From: Conoideocrella luteorostrata
Lineage: Eukaryota; Ascomycota; Sordariomycetes; Hypocreales; Clavicipitaceae
Length of the DNA stretch: 64,000 bases
Assembly: GCA_032433595.1 (NCBI GenBank)
Contig: JASWJB010000051.1
Location: 110,627-174,626, forward strand
Direction of reading: 5' to 3'
Position 1 is the first letter of the stretch; every line of letters starts with the position of its first letter. A program made the translations under genes and the position numbers. Below the pieces are notes generated by a model that was given only the letters and a program-made list of their open reading frames with translations, ran no database searches and had not been told where the DNA came from. This document shows, piece after piece, positions 47,189 to 57,950 of this stretch.

Positions 47189-49787
47189 TCATTCCTGTGG
47201 TAGTCCTTCCAACACGTTCATGGCCCTTGTACCCTCCTTTTCGAACTGCGTAACCATGGCCTCGCATTCATGCTTGAGCTTGTTCTCTGCCTCGCCCGCA
47301 TTGAAATAAATCCACTCCTCAACCGTCATTCGTTTCTCCGGACTGGTCAGCTCCTTGCCCTGTTGGAACAGTCGACTGACCGCATTTTCCTTGTCCACCA
47401 TTACACGCGGGGTACCCATAACGGCATCTAGATCGATAGCAGTCCACGGGGTTTGACTTTGCAAGCCGGCCGCAAGCATATTGCGTTTTGACGGAGAAGT
47501 GCACATTGGTGTGACTGCAACAGGTGCAAGCACGACACGCTTCGTCTTGGCGCTGGGCGCTGGTATAGATGACGGAGGCTGATTTTCGGCATCGGACGAT
47601 TGCGGTGACTGGGATGGCGAAAGCGCCGGTTGACGCGCTGACGGTGCAGGAGAGACGATCTTGGCAGGAGTAGACGGTGGCTCTGCCACCAGTCTCGACC
47701 TGGAAATCACCGGTGAAGAAATCTCTGGGGGGGGAGAGGATTGTTTGAGCTCCAACGTTGCTGCAGCTTCACCTTCATCAGTATCCTCGTGTATCTCGAG
47801 CCCATCATTGTCTGGCTGCTCAGCGCTGCGTGTCGGCGAATCTGCTGGTCGTGTAGTAGTAGTAGCTTTCTTTGCTGGCCTGCCTCGGACAGGTTTGGTT
47901 GACGTATTTGCAGACTTCGAGCTAGCATTTGAAGCCAATGAGGACTTGGCAACTCGCCCGCCCGTCCTCTTTGCCGATGGCGACTGCACAGATTCTGATT
48001 TTTTAACCACTGTGTCTGTACTGCCAATACTAGCCTCGTGCTCTTCTTCCTCTTCCTCCTCTACTACCAGAGGCTCAATAATCTCTGCCTCTGTTTCAGG
48101 TTCAGGAGATGGTGATGGAGCCTTTGCTTTCTTTTGTTTTGTCTGTGTTGATGCCTTGCGAGTTCCTGTTGCTGCTTTGCGTCCCTTCTTAGGAACATGA
48201 AGCTCTTGCTTCGGCCCATCGACCTCCATTTCAGCCTGTAGGTTACGAAGCTCCTCATCTATCACTCCGTCATCCGCCTCAACTTCCACCGGATCGAACA
48301 TGGCATAGTCTTTGGTTTTCGGCATATTATTCTTGGTTTTTGCTATAGAACGCTCTGATTCCGAGTCATGAGCAATTTCATCGTCGGTAGCGAACCGTTC
48401 CAAGTCAGCTTCAAGTTGACGTTCGATTTCTTCGTCATCAGGGAAGTCTTCAGGCGCTGCTCGAAGGGAAGCCATAGATGCTGACAACGCTGAAGGCTTG
48501 CGGTTGGATTTAGTGCTGGAGCTGCTCGCGCGGCTAGTCGCTCTGGAGGCTTCCACCAGATCGATATCCTCAGGAGTGATGGTAGAGCTATCAACCTGAC
48601 TACTTTCACGAGTTAAAGTAGCTTTTCTCTTGGGGGCCGGAGCCTCAGACAAGAAGACAATGGAATCGTCAATAGCATCACTTGTACGTTTCTTGCCGCG
48701 TGTCGATTTTGTTGCTTTCGGTTGGGGAACGACTTCTTTATGGCCTGATTGGTCTTCTAGTTCCTCTTGCTCAACAGCTTGTGACTTTTTTGATTTGGCT
48801 CTGCTAGCCTTCGTAGCTGTCGCTTTCTTTTTCCTGCCCGCCGTCTTCTTTCCTTCCTGGGTCATGGTCGATGCCGTCGTGAGGACACTATCCTCGGGCT
48901 CTGCCGTCATGTCAGCAACTGACCCAATATCCGACGCCGCGGTGGCGACCGATTGAACTGATAGTCGTGATGCTTTGGATCCCCGCACAGCTTTGCCACG
49001 AGTTGTCTTCTTCTTGGCACCGCCAAATTGGTCGAGGAGTGTAAAGAAAGAGCAGTTTGGTGATCGATTGAAATGTTCGTCACTTTATAATTGTTAGTGT
49101 TTAATAATTGCACCGGTAACGTGAAACAGAGCACTCACTAAGGTTTATCATTTGGTTCCCATCCATCCAGAGCCAGCTGGCAGTACGCGCAAGTGGCCAT
49201 GTCATCAGACTCTTCCGTTGGCGTATAGCTCCACCCAGCTTCAACCAGCTATAATCATCAAATTAGTAGGAAGTCTCCTTCTGACAGGTACCGCCCCAAC
49301 TAACCTGCTTGGTTTTGCATTTCCAGCCCTTCCTTCCATCATGAGGCCACTTGCCGGCAAATGTTGCCTTTCGCGCCTCTACCATGTCTGGCGAGCTCGG
49401 GTCTTGCGTGGCATACTTCTCGATATCTACTTCAATGGCTGTCGCTATAGCCCAGCCGCAGTTGTTGGCATGTTTGAGATGCTCCTCAAGCGGATCGTCG
49501 CCGGTTTCCCATCCATCCAAGCCCTTTGCGCAAAGGAAACATACGCAGTTATCTGGGTTTTCGGGATACGGTTCGAAGTAGAATCCTGCCTTTGCGAGCT
49601 GCCAAGAAACTGTTAGTAGGGTTGAACGACATAAAAGTTGTTCATAGAGGTGACATACGCTGGCTGGCGCAATCTGTTTGTGCGGCCAATTCAAAGCCTT
49701 TCCCCGTCCGCCGGCAGTAGATCCTCTTTTCTTAGAATTTTTTTGAAAAGAGGCAAGTCGTGCCTCATAAGTAAAATATTGATCCAT
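47189..49787 (-). CDS. BIR1: BIR-domain protein Bir1 (survivin-like chromosomal passenger subunit)
   Basis: Bir1 belongs to the chromosomal passenger complex with Aurora kinase and INCENP and acts at kinetochores and the spindle. Minus-strand exons are 49787-49659, 49598-49305, 49248-49139 and 49082-47189, giving 808 residues. BIR1 has its zinc ligands at C63, C66, H83 and C90; BIR2 at C161, C164, H181 and C188. In both, spacing is the exact C-x2-C-x16-H-x6-C. BIR2 crosses the last intron, whose acceptor ends AAAG, and the perfect spacing supports that splice. Residues from about 200 to 750 are a long disordered, Ser/Lys/Glu-rich region with AT-hook-like KKKxxxRxK patches. The C-terminus (MTVEEWIYFNAGEAENKLKH) is helical, as expected for the complex-binding end. 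The ATG at 49787 is used; upstream frame lacks ATG. Confidence 0.92.
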
Positions 49788-50594
49788 GCTAAGGCGCGAA
49801 AGACTCGATGATTTGTCGCCAATGGTCCAGCTCAATTTACATGTGCCCGTCGCAAGGTTGTTGCCGTCGTCAGTAGGCTGCGGCAGGCGTGACAAGAGGA
49901 GCTGGTAGGTCTCAAGAAATGCTTTGAATCATCTCTATTCAGATCGGCTTCGATCAGGTTGTTGGAGAGAAAGCCTGCCTCCACGACTCTGCGAGTTTGG
50001 GAAAAGATACACTCTGTCGATGTCTAACTGTTTGGACGAAAGAGAGACGCAGTAGTGGTGGTCGTGGCGAGACCCGCAGTTGATTGGTGGCGACCGCGTT
50101 TGTTTACTTTCGGGGCAGTGTGGGGGCATCAGCCGCCTTGTCAGGATCCTCACCTCCAATTGTACGGAGTAATCAGCCTGAAACCAAGGCCATCGCTCAG
50201 TACTACTTCCGGCATACATCTATTGTACTGGACGAGTCATATTCCAATGGGTTGTCCTTTCTGCGCGATAACATCCGATCTGGTTTGCAAAGCTTCCTTC
50301 GCTTCTTGAATTTTGTCGGAAGCACAGTACCATCCTTCAAGTATGATGCTGCAGGATAATTGTCAGGCTCTCAGAACCGATGTTGACCATGAGCTGTGTA
50401 CGTAGTCTCGTCGCGATCATCGTCGTGAAATGTCTGTTGGGACTGAGGGCTAGAGAGAGGAGCATTTCATTCGTGCCGTCCATTATATTTTCTCCCCCAC
50501 CAGCGTTCAGCTGCATTCAATCAATTAAAGATATATTCCTTTTTAGAGGTTGTGGATTTATATTTCACAGTCTATTTTGTCACCCAGACGTCCC
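49788..50594. other. Gap between BIR1 start and the CoA-binding gene 3' end
   Basis: About 800 bp contain the BIR1 promoter, with one TACGGAGTA at 50163, and the 3' UTR of the next gene. No other feature is evident. Confidence 0.6.
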
Positions 50595-51126
50595 TTACAA
50601 TTTTCCAGCATCCTTCATAGCTTTCTCACCATCAACGAGCACGCACCAGCCGTCGTGTCCGCGGCCGCCATTTCCATATACGACAGACTGGAAAGCACCC
50701 TGTCCAAGGGCTAATTTCAAAACTTCATCATCAAAAGTACCAGGCTGTAGCCAAATAGAAGGAACTCCCAGCTTCTTGGCCTCCTCCAGAACCTTGAGGG
50801 TGACAGGCGGGGCCGTGATAATAGAAACAGATGTTTCCTTAGGGCTCGACAGCGAGGAAAGGTCCGGGACCGTAGGATAGTCCTCTCCATCTACGGTCAC
50901 CGCCGGTGATCCGGGGTTAATGGGAGTTACGTTTAGGTCATGGTGCAGGTACCAGGCATGAACTGTTCCCTTTGTCAGTTACCGAATCTAAGATGGGACG
51001 AGAGACGACGGAGATTTCGGCGGATTACGAGCCTTTGTGGCCGAACTTGGCCGGGTTCGAGCTCGCGCCGACCACAGCAAAGAAGGGTGACGTAAAGAAC
51101 TTGCGCGCGGTTATCTCAGTTGCCAT
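50595..51126 (-). CDS. CoA-binding domain protein (YccU-like Rossmann fold)
   Basis: A small protein with only a CoA-binding Rossmann domain like that of succinyl-CoA synthetase alpha. Minus-strand exons are 51126-51033 and 50962-50595, giving 153 residues. Exon 1 starts MATEITARKFF and contains the nucleotide loop VVGASSNPAKFGHK. Exon 2 continues VHAWYLHHDLNVTPINPGS, then DLSSLSSPKETSVSI and LGVPSIWLQPGTFDDEVL. The intron between them has a GC donor rather than GT; the open frame and family alignment leave no GT alternative that restores HHDLNVTPINP. The function of this stand-alone family is not established. It is divergent from a methyltransferase gene 421 bp away. Confidence 0.85.
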
Positions 51127-51547
51127 TTTGGATCAGCAATATTATTCAAACAGGCGAGCACTTTTGATTGGTAGTTGATTGTGGCTTTATTTGCAGATGC
51201 CAGGTACTGCCAGCGAGGAGAAAGTGTGAGCTACAATTTAATAAGAGTAACGGCTCGGGGTCGATGTGCTCATTCCAACGGCGATGGCGAGATGTGTCGT
51301 CGGCTCTGCGCTGCGGGCGGGGTTCTGGATGCTGGGCTGGCAGCTTAGGTGGTTGCCATAACGAGACCAAGCCGACAGCGAACTAGTTGTAGTTTTGTAC
51401 CAGTTATTGTAATCCCGAGTTCGGCCGAATCGGCGTAGTTGTGAAGGCTCAACGGAGGTACATTGACCTTGTCACTATATCTGCAGCATAGTTCCGGAGG
51501 ACAGGAGCCAATCCGGGAGCCTGTATAACTGACATACTATTATAGCA
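51127..51547. promoter_or_regulatory. Divergent promoter between the CoA-binding gene and the methyltransferase
   Basis: These 421 bp separate start codons on opposite strands and must serve both genes. No copy of the 9-mer and no clear TATA box are seen. Confidence 0.55.
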
Positions 51548-52517
51548 ATGTCTTTATTCGCGTAAGGAGCATCGTGCCTCGCACACTTCAACAGAGCACT
51601 GCTGACAGCATAGTTAAAGGAAAGCGACGTTCTCTGCGGCGGGCTATGCTGCAGCAAGACCTTCATACCCTCCGAGTTTATTCAAGACGGTGCTTTCATA
51701 TCACAAGGCCCAGTCTACGTCAGGCGTCCTTCTGGACATAGGCTGTGGCCATGGGCTGATCGCGAGGGCACTGAGCTCTCACTTTACTCAAGTGCTGGGT
51801 ATCGACACTAGCCCTGGGATGGTGAGGCAGGCAACTTCCACCACTCACGACTCCAAAATCACTTTTCGTCACGCTGGTGCGGAAGACCTATCATTCTTAC
51901 CTGACAAATCTGTTGATATGGTAGTGGCGGGACAATCGGCTCATTGGTTCAACTATGATGAAGCCTGGCCAGAACTCTCACGAGTATTGAAACCAGGCGG
52001 CTCGCTCGCCTTCTGGGGTTACAAAGACAACGTTCTAATCGGACACGAGAAAGCCAACACAATATTTGATAGGTTTTGCTACGCGGATGGAGAGGTTGAG
52101 CCGGGCGTTGAAAGTATGAATGCCTATTGGGAGCAACCAGGACGCAGCAAAGTCCGGCATCTTCTGCGGGAGGTCGAACCGCCTATAACCGAGTGGAAAG
52201 ACATCCACCGAATTCTCTATGATGTGACTCCGGGTTGCGAAGAGTTGCCGGACCCTGAAACAGCATGGATGCAAAAAAGAATCAACCTAGGACAGCTTGA
52301 AGCGTACGTTCGCACGTTCAGTGCATTCCAAGGTTGGCGTGATGCTCGCCCACAAGTGAGAAGTCGCGCAGAGGGTGGTGCTGGAGATTTAGTTGATATA
52401 CTCATGGATCGCATCGTTAGTTCGGAGCCGCAATGGAAACGGCTCGGAGATGGTTGGAGGGATGCGGAAGCTGACACGGTATGGGGTACATATATTCTCA
52501 TGGCGACGAGGCGGTGA
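51548..52517 (+). CDS. Class I SAM-dependent methyltransferase (Crg1/Tmt1-like)
   Basis: Exons 51548-51561 (14 nt) and 51620-52517 encode 303 residues. The tiny first exon gives MSLFA and splicing restores KATFSAAGYAAARPSYPPSLF, the conserved start of fungal trans-aconitate/Crg1-like methyltransferases; without it there is an immediate in-frame stop. The intron is 58 nt and ends AAAG. SAM-binding motif I is LLDIGCGHGLIARALS, followed by the acidic end of strand 2 (VLGIDTSPGM), then GAEDLSFLPDKSVDMVVAGQSAHWF (motif II region) and LKPGGSLAFWGY. Small-molecule O-methylation, for example of an organic acid, is the likely chemistry; the substrate is not known. Confidence 0.85.
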
Positions 52518-53678
52518 GATAACTGGGATGCCCACTCGCTTCCAGCGCCAAGCATGCTTGAGACGACTTTGAGGGGAGTTCGTGTAGATGGCTAGATGCT
52601 ACATGGTCCGTAGCGGTGTTGTAATTTATTCTATCACACAAATACTGTAAGACATACGCGTTGCATTGCTGCATTTAGCCTGCTGGCCTCGCAGGAGAGC
52701 TTGCCGGAAGACGTTACGCGATGCACACATCGTCAGCACATGGCACTGTCCCGCCCAAGAGCCAATTGTGAGGGTGCAGTTGCGCTCGCCGCAAATCGTA
52801 CATCGATTTCGTGTGTGGAGTTCTCAGCCCTTGAGATGTTTCGTCTGGAACCCTGCCCCTTGCCATCGACTGAGACACAAGTCCTCGCTCTTGATTGAGT
52901 GCCGTTGCCCCGTCAAACGGAGCAGGCGCCATGCCCACGCCCACGCCCGCACTTTTGTTGACGTTTGACCCATGCAACCACACCCAAAACACAGCAGCAA
53001 ACTCAGCATGGCGGTAGGAAAGATGGGACGTGGGGCTTGTCAAGCCCAGAGCCCATGTCAGGAGGGCAGCAATTTCGCTGCTGTCCCTTTCTCTAAATCT
53101 TTCCAACTCCATCAACAGTGCTTCAGCTACTGGGCTCAAACGCAAGAACGACTTCACGCAATATTACTCGACGTTTATCAGCTTCAATTCTAGGTTACAG
53201 GCGCCGTACGAAAGTGTGTGCTGGAACTTGCAGAGGCTTTCCCACCCCCTTACGATCCTACCATAAATACAGACCATGGTGAGTTGCCCCAGCACCCACA
53301 CCTCCCGAGTGTAAACAAAAGAGCCCGAGGAAGGAGCCCCGCGACCAGCCGGCGTCGCCATATGATTCGTCGACGGCCACCCGAACGACGCCGTTGTCCC
53401 CCTTCCTGATTCTTCGCAAACGATGAAATAGCACTTTGGCCGGACTTTGTATCGCACAAACCATCAACCCAGTCATCTCACGACAGCCATCTCCACCTTG
53501 CTTCTCATTTTACAGATAAAGAACAAAGAACAGTCGACACCGCTCTAGCTACTCGCGCACGCAGCTTCTTGTTGACCACGCTCTCCTCTCTTTGTGCGCA
53601 TAAGCCAACCAAGCGCTCTTGCCACAAGTCTCCTTTTTTGGGCCTCATCGATAGCAAAACAGAATATCAGATAGAGCC
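52518..53678. other. Upstream region of the Cdc4-like light-chain gene
   Basis: 1.16 kb with no recognisable gene and no exact 9-mer. The last 250 bp form a CT-rich leader typical of highly expressed fungal genes. Antisense and sense open frames here lack coding character. Confidence 0.6.
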
Positions 53679-54294
53679 ATGTCTTCTAACCAGTACGATT
53701 CCCAGGCTTCCACTAACTACAAGGAGGCTTTTGCCCTCTTCGATAAGCGCGGCAATGGCCGTGTGACTTCGGACAGTTTGGGCGATTTGCTACGCGCTTG
53801 TGGTCAGAACCCCACGCTGGCCGAGATCAAGGACCTTGAGAAGACCGCAGGTAGTGACTGTCAGTGACATATCCCCACCCATCAGCTGCATTGATTCCTC
53901 AAGCGGGCAGGTGTTGACTAGTTTTTTACAGTCGATTTCGAGTCTTTCCAGCGCATTCTGAACCGTCCTGGTGGTTTCCGCGATCCGGGTGAGCCCGAGG
54001 AATACTGCCGTGGTTTCCAGGTGTTTGACAAAGATATGACGGGCTATATCGGGGTGGGCCAGCTCAAGTATATTCTAACAAACTTGGGCGAGAAGATGTC
54101 AGAGGATGAAGTTGATGAGCTTCTCAAGGCTGTGGATACTAGCTCTGGCCAGGTCAACTACACAGGTATGTTTTATCCGTCTCTTGCGGAGGCACAGGCC
54201 AATATATTTGCGCTGTGCGGCTCTACGAGTGCGGCGATCTGATAGACTAATGGGAATGGCACAGACCTTGTCCGAACCATCCTTGCCAACTGAG
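53679..54294 (+). CDS. cdc4: Myosin essential light chain, Cdc4/Mlc1 type (EF-hand)
   Basis: The light chain of type II and V myosins needed for the actomyosin ring and polarised growth. Exons 53679-53859, 53932-54165 and 54266-54294 give 147 residues. Four EF-hand-like lobes are present. The first loop, DKRGNGRVTSDS, and the third, DKDMTGYIGVGQ, keep partial calcium-ligand spacing; loops two and four are degenerate, as in myosin light chains and unlike calmodulin. The linker LNRPGGFRDPGEPEEYCRGFQVFD matches the Cdc4 pattern. The 9-codon last exon ends DLVRTILAN. Calmodulin is excluded by loop degeneration. The symbol follows S. pombe Cdc4, not the unrelated budding-yeast F-box Cdc4. Confidence 0.92.
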
Positions 54295-55420
54295 AAAAGA
54301 TCATGACACTGTGACTTTCGACTGCGCTGTTTTGTAAGACACGGCTCCTCGGTTAATTTTTGCATCTGCGGACGGGATGGCGTTGCTTTTTGTTTTGATC
54401 ATTTCGGCGATGGTGAACACATGGAATATGGTTTGGGATAGTGTCTTAGGGTAACTGGGTCCTGGCACGAGACTCGTTGCTTTGTGTACGGATATGTAAA
54501 GTTGCCTCGGTAGATTATTTGCTTAGATACAGTTTCTTGCAGGCTGTCCGGGAAAGAAATAAAGCAGATCCATTACAGCTTATATCAGTTTTCTGGTGAC
54601 GTACGGTTGCTTGGCCGATAGTCGTCTGCGTCGACTTCTCAAGGGGCAGCATTCTTGGCAGTTAGCATCAGCTACCTCAATTTCCTCGCCCATTGGCGCT
54701 CGGTTGCAACATGGATTGGTGGAGCAAACTCTTGGGGAATGCAAGCTTGATTTACTTTCAATACTGTTACGCAACTGGCGTGGACAGATGCGCATGGACG
54801 GATTAATCGTTTGCAGACATTGGCTTCACGTGTGCCGGTGCTGGTGGCCCTTAGTTACCACTTTCCCCAGACTGGCAGGTGCTGCCTGGTAGACTTGCCG
54901 CGTCGGCGCCCGCATAGGCTGATGGGGAGCGCCTGGGCGAGGGGTTGATAGTTTCGTTAGTGGAGGAGGCCAGGTTACTGCTCCATATTTTAGCACGAAA
55001 GACCTATTTTCTGCGGTCTGAAGGTGTTGACAGACTCTTGTACGGAGTACGGAGTATGTGGGTTTCATTGACAGAAGTTCATCCTCGTACAGTCTTGCTC
55101 GTGTTACTATTACACAATCGCGCCTCGTTCCGTTGCCAGCTATCCAACCACAGCCGGGCGGGCTTCGAAGAATACGCCTTTCTGAGTTCTCTACTCCATC
55201 CGCATCACTCGTTCCTGCAGCCACGCTGGATAGGCGGGCTCGGTTAAAGCTGCCTCTCACTCTCCTCGCTCTCTCCCTCCTCGTCGTGGTCATCGCCGCA
55301 ACGTTGGCTTCCTCACGGGGTTTCCACCGCCTCACGACTCTAATCAATCACCTCCGCCCTGAAGGAACAATAGCAGTCCCAGCCTTCAGCGGGAAATACC
55401 GTTCATTGACGACTGCCAGC
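54295..55420. other. Upstream region of the M3 oligopeptidase gene
   Basis: About 1.1 kb containing the 3' UTR of the light-chain gene, an overlapping pair of TACGGAGTA (55041-55056), and a 363-nt stretch (55058-55420) that is open in frame with the peptidase and encodes a hydrophobic segment (see findings). Confidence 0.6.
55041..55056. repeat. Two overlapping copies of TACGGAGTA (7-nt period)
   Basis: Copies at 55041-55049 and 55048-55056 overlap by two bases, mirroring the pair at 3469-3484 in the opposite orientation. Confidence 0.9.
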
Positions 55421-57611
55421 ATGGCTGGAACTCGGTACCAGAACCCTCCTCAGGCACCACCCGTCTTCACCCACACTGCGGAGTCGGTTGTGGAAGTTGT
55501 CAATAGGAACAATGCCCTTACCAAGAGCATCCTGGATAAGATGGTGGCCGATGTGAAGCCTGAAAATGCTACCTTCGCCAATGTTCTGGAACCCACTCTC
55601 TTAAGCGACAATGAACTGGAAGTGAGCAACCACGTTACCATGTTTTATCAGTACGTGTCCGCTAGCAAGGAGCTCAGAGAAGCATCCACCAAAGCGCAGG
55701 AGATTTCAGATGAATTTAACATCGAAATCAAGATGCGTGAAGATGTGTTCAAGCTAGTGGATTCTGCTTTCAACACCCGTGGCTCTCAGAAGCTGGACGC
55801 CGAGTCTCTGCATTTGCTGGAGAAAGAGCAGCAAAGGTACATTCGTAATGGTCTTCTGCTGCCTGTTGGCCCTCAGAGAGATCGGTTCAAGGAGATTCAG
55901 AAGCGCCTTAGCCAACTCTGTATCCAGGGCAACAAGAACTTGAATGACGAGACGGGCGGCGTCTGGTTCACTCTAGAGGAGCTTGAAGGTGTGCCCGCGG
56001 ATGAAATTGACATCAACCAGCTCGACAAGGGTACTGGTGAGAATGAAGGAAAGTTTAAGGTTACGTTCAAGTACAACCACTTGATCCCCTTAACTAAGTA
56101 CGCTGTCCGGGAGGCAACTCGGCGGACTTATGCCATTGCCGACGCCAACAAGGTCAACCAAAACGTCCCGCTATTCCAGGAAATCATCGTCCTCCGAGAC
56201 GAAGCCGCTCGTCTACTCGGATTCTCAGATCATGCCAGTCTCATCATTTCCGAGAAGATGGCCAAGTCCACCAGTCGTGTCAACGACTTTCTTGGTGATT
56301 TACGCCAGCGGCTGGCTCCCGGGGGCGCTAATGAGATCGAACGTCTCCTTGAATACAAGAAGAAGCATTGCGAGGCTCATGGTGCGCCTTTTGATGGAAA
56401 TTTTTATCTTTGGGACCTTTCTTTCTACTCGAGAATCATGAAGGAGAAGGAATACAGCATCGACGAGTCAGAAGTTTCTCAGTACTTCCCTGTGGATACT
56501 ACCTATCAGGCCATGGTCAAGATCTTTGAGCAAATCTTTGGCTTTGTTTTTGTTGAGCTTGGTAAGGAGGACCGTGCCAGACTAAGTCCTACCGGCCGAT
56601 CTGAAGACATTGCTTGGCACGAGGATGTGATCATCTACTCCGTTTGGGACGATGAAGCTTCCGGTAGCGGTTTCGTCGGCTACTTGTACTTGGACTTGCA
56701 CCCCAGGGACAACAAGTACGGTCACAATGCCAATTTCAATGTAGAACCTGGCTATCTCAAGGAAGACGGAAGCCGAAACTATCCCGCCACTGCTCTGGTA
56801 TGTAACTTCAGCAAGCCTAGTGCCAACAAACCTGGACTTCTAAAGCATCCCGAGGTTGTTACTTTATTTCACGAGCTTGGTCATGGTATCCATGACCTTG
56901 CTGCACGCACACGGTACAGCTACTTTCACGGCACCAATGTTGCCCGTGACTTTGTCGAGGCACCTTCCCAGATGCTTGAGAATTGGTGCTGGACGCCAAG
57001 TGTTCTAAAGTTCCTCTCTCAGCGCTGGGATACGGGCGAGCAAATCCCTGATGATATAATTGAGAGGCTCATTAAGACCAAAAATTTCAACTCGGCCACT
57101 GCCAACCTGGCGCAGCTCTCTTTCGGCATCTTTGACATGACCGTTCACACACCCAAGTCTCACGACGAAGCTAAAAACATGCCCATTCCTCGTATATGGA
57201 ACGAGCTCCGTGCAGATATCACAGGCATTAAGGGCCCCGAGGCACAAGGAGAGGGACTGTAAGTGTTTTTTTTCTCTTGGGTGTACGAATAAAATGCCTG
57301 TACAACATGGAAGCATTCAGTGGCACTAACTTGCATTCTACAGTGAATGGGGTAACCGATTTGCGAGTATCGGTCACTTCATTGGCGGCTACGATGCCGG
57401 TTATTACGGCTATCTCTACTCGCAGGTCTTTTCTCGTGACATGTTCTCTTCATTCTTCGAGAAGGACCCCATGGATCCCAATGAGGGTCGCAGATATCGT
57501 GAACTCGTGTTACGCCGCGGTGGTAGTCAGGAAGAACTGCAGACGCTGAGGGACTTTTTGGGCAGAGAACCGAGCTCGGAGTCTTTCTACAAGGAATTGG
57601 GCCTCGCTTAG
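55421..57611 (+). CDS. PRD1: M3-family oligopeptidase (saccharolysin/thimet oligopeptidase)
   Basis: A zinc metallo-oligopeptidase that breaks down short peptides in cytosol and mitochondria-associated compartments. Exons 55421-57258 and 57344-57611 encode 701 residues, close to the family length. The ATG at 55421 begins MAGTRYQNPPQAPPVF, matching other fungal starts. The active site is HELGH at residues 484-488 in the context FHELGHGIHDL, with the third zinc ligand Glu 513 in FVEAPSQMLENW. Upstream segments such as EYKKKHCEAHGAPFDGNFYLWDLSFY and GYLYLDLHPRDNKYGHNANF are typical. Exon 2 supplies GHFIGGYDAGYYGYLYSQVF, which holds the Tyr residues that bind the transition state. The open frame continues 121 codons upstream of the ATG without a stop. 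Confidence 0.94.
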
Positions 57612-57950
57612 ACCTACGCAGTAAAATAAGTAAGAGAAAGATAGATAGAAATTCGTTTGTTATCACTTTCGATTTACGACAAGTATCCAGAGTCCAAATT
57701 TAAGTCACCCCATGCTCTTCATGCTGGCGGCTTTCGTCGGTCCCCAATGTAGAAACGTAGAAGGTAATGTATTTCTATACATCTTCAGGTCGTTACACCT
57801 CATTTCCTCCACATACAAGATCCATTAATCCATTCTCATATAGGCATAAACGTATATCAATTTCAATATCATTATCCACCATCGGAAAGACATTCTAGAA
57901 CCTGTTCTCATGGAATTAAAGGAACGTAATTCACCATCATTATGGCATAA
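57612..57950. other. Convergent gap between the oligopeptidase and adhesin genes
   Basis: The 340-bp AT-rich gap should hold both 3' UTRs. Nothing else is seen. Confidence 0.6.
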
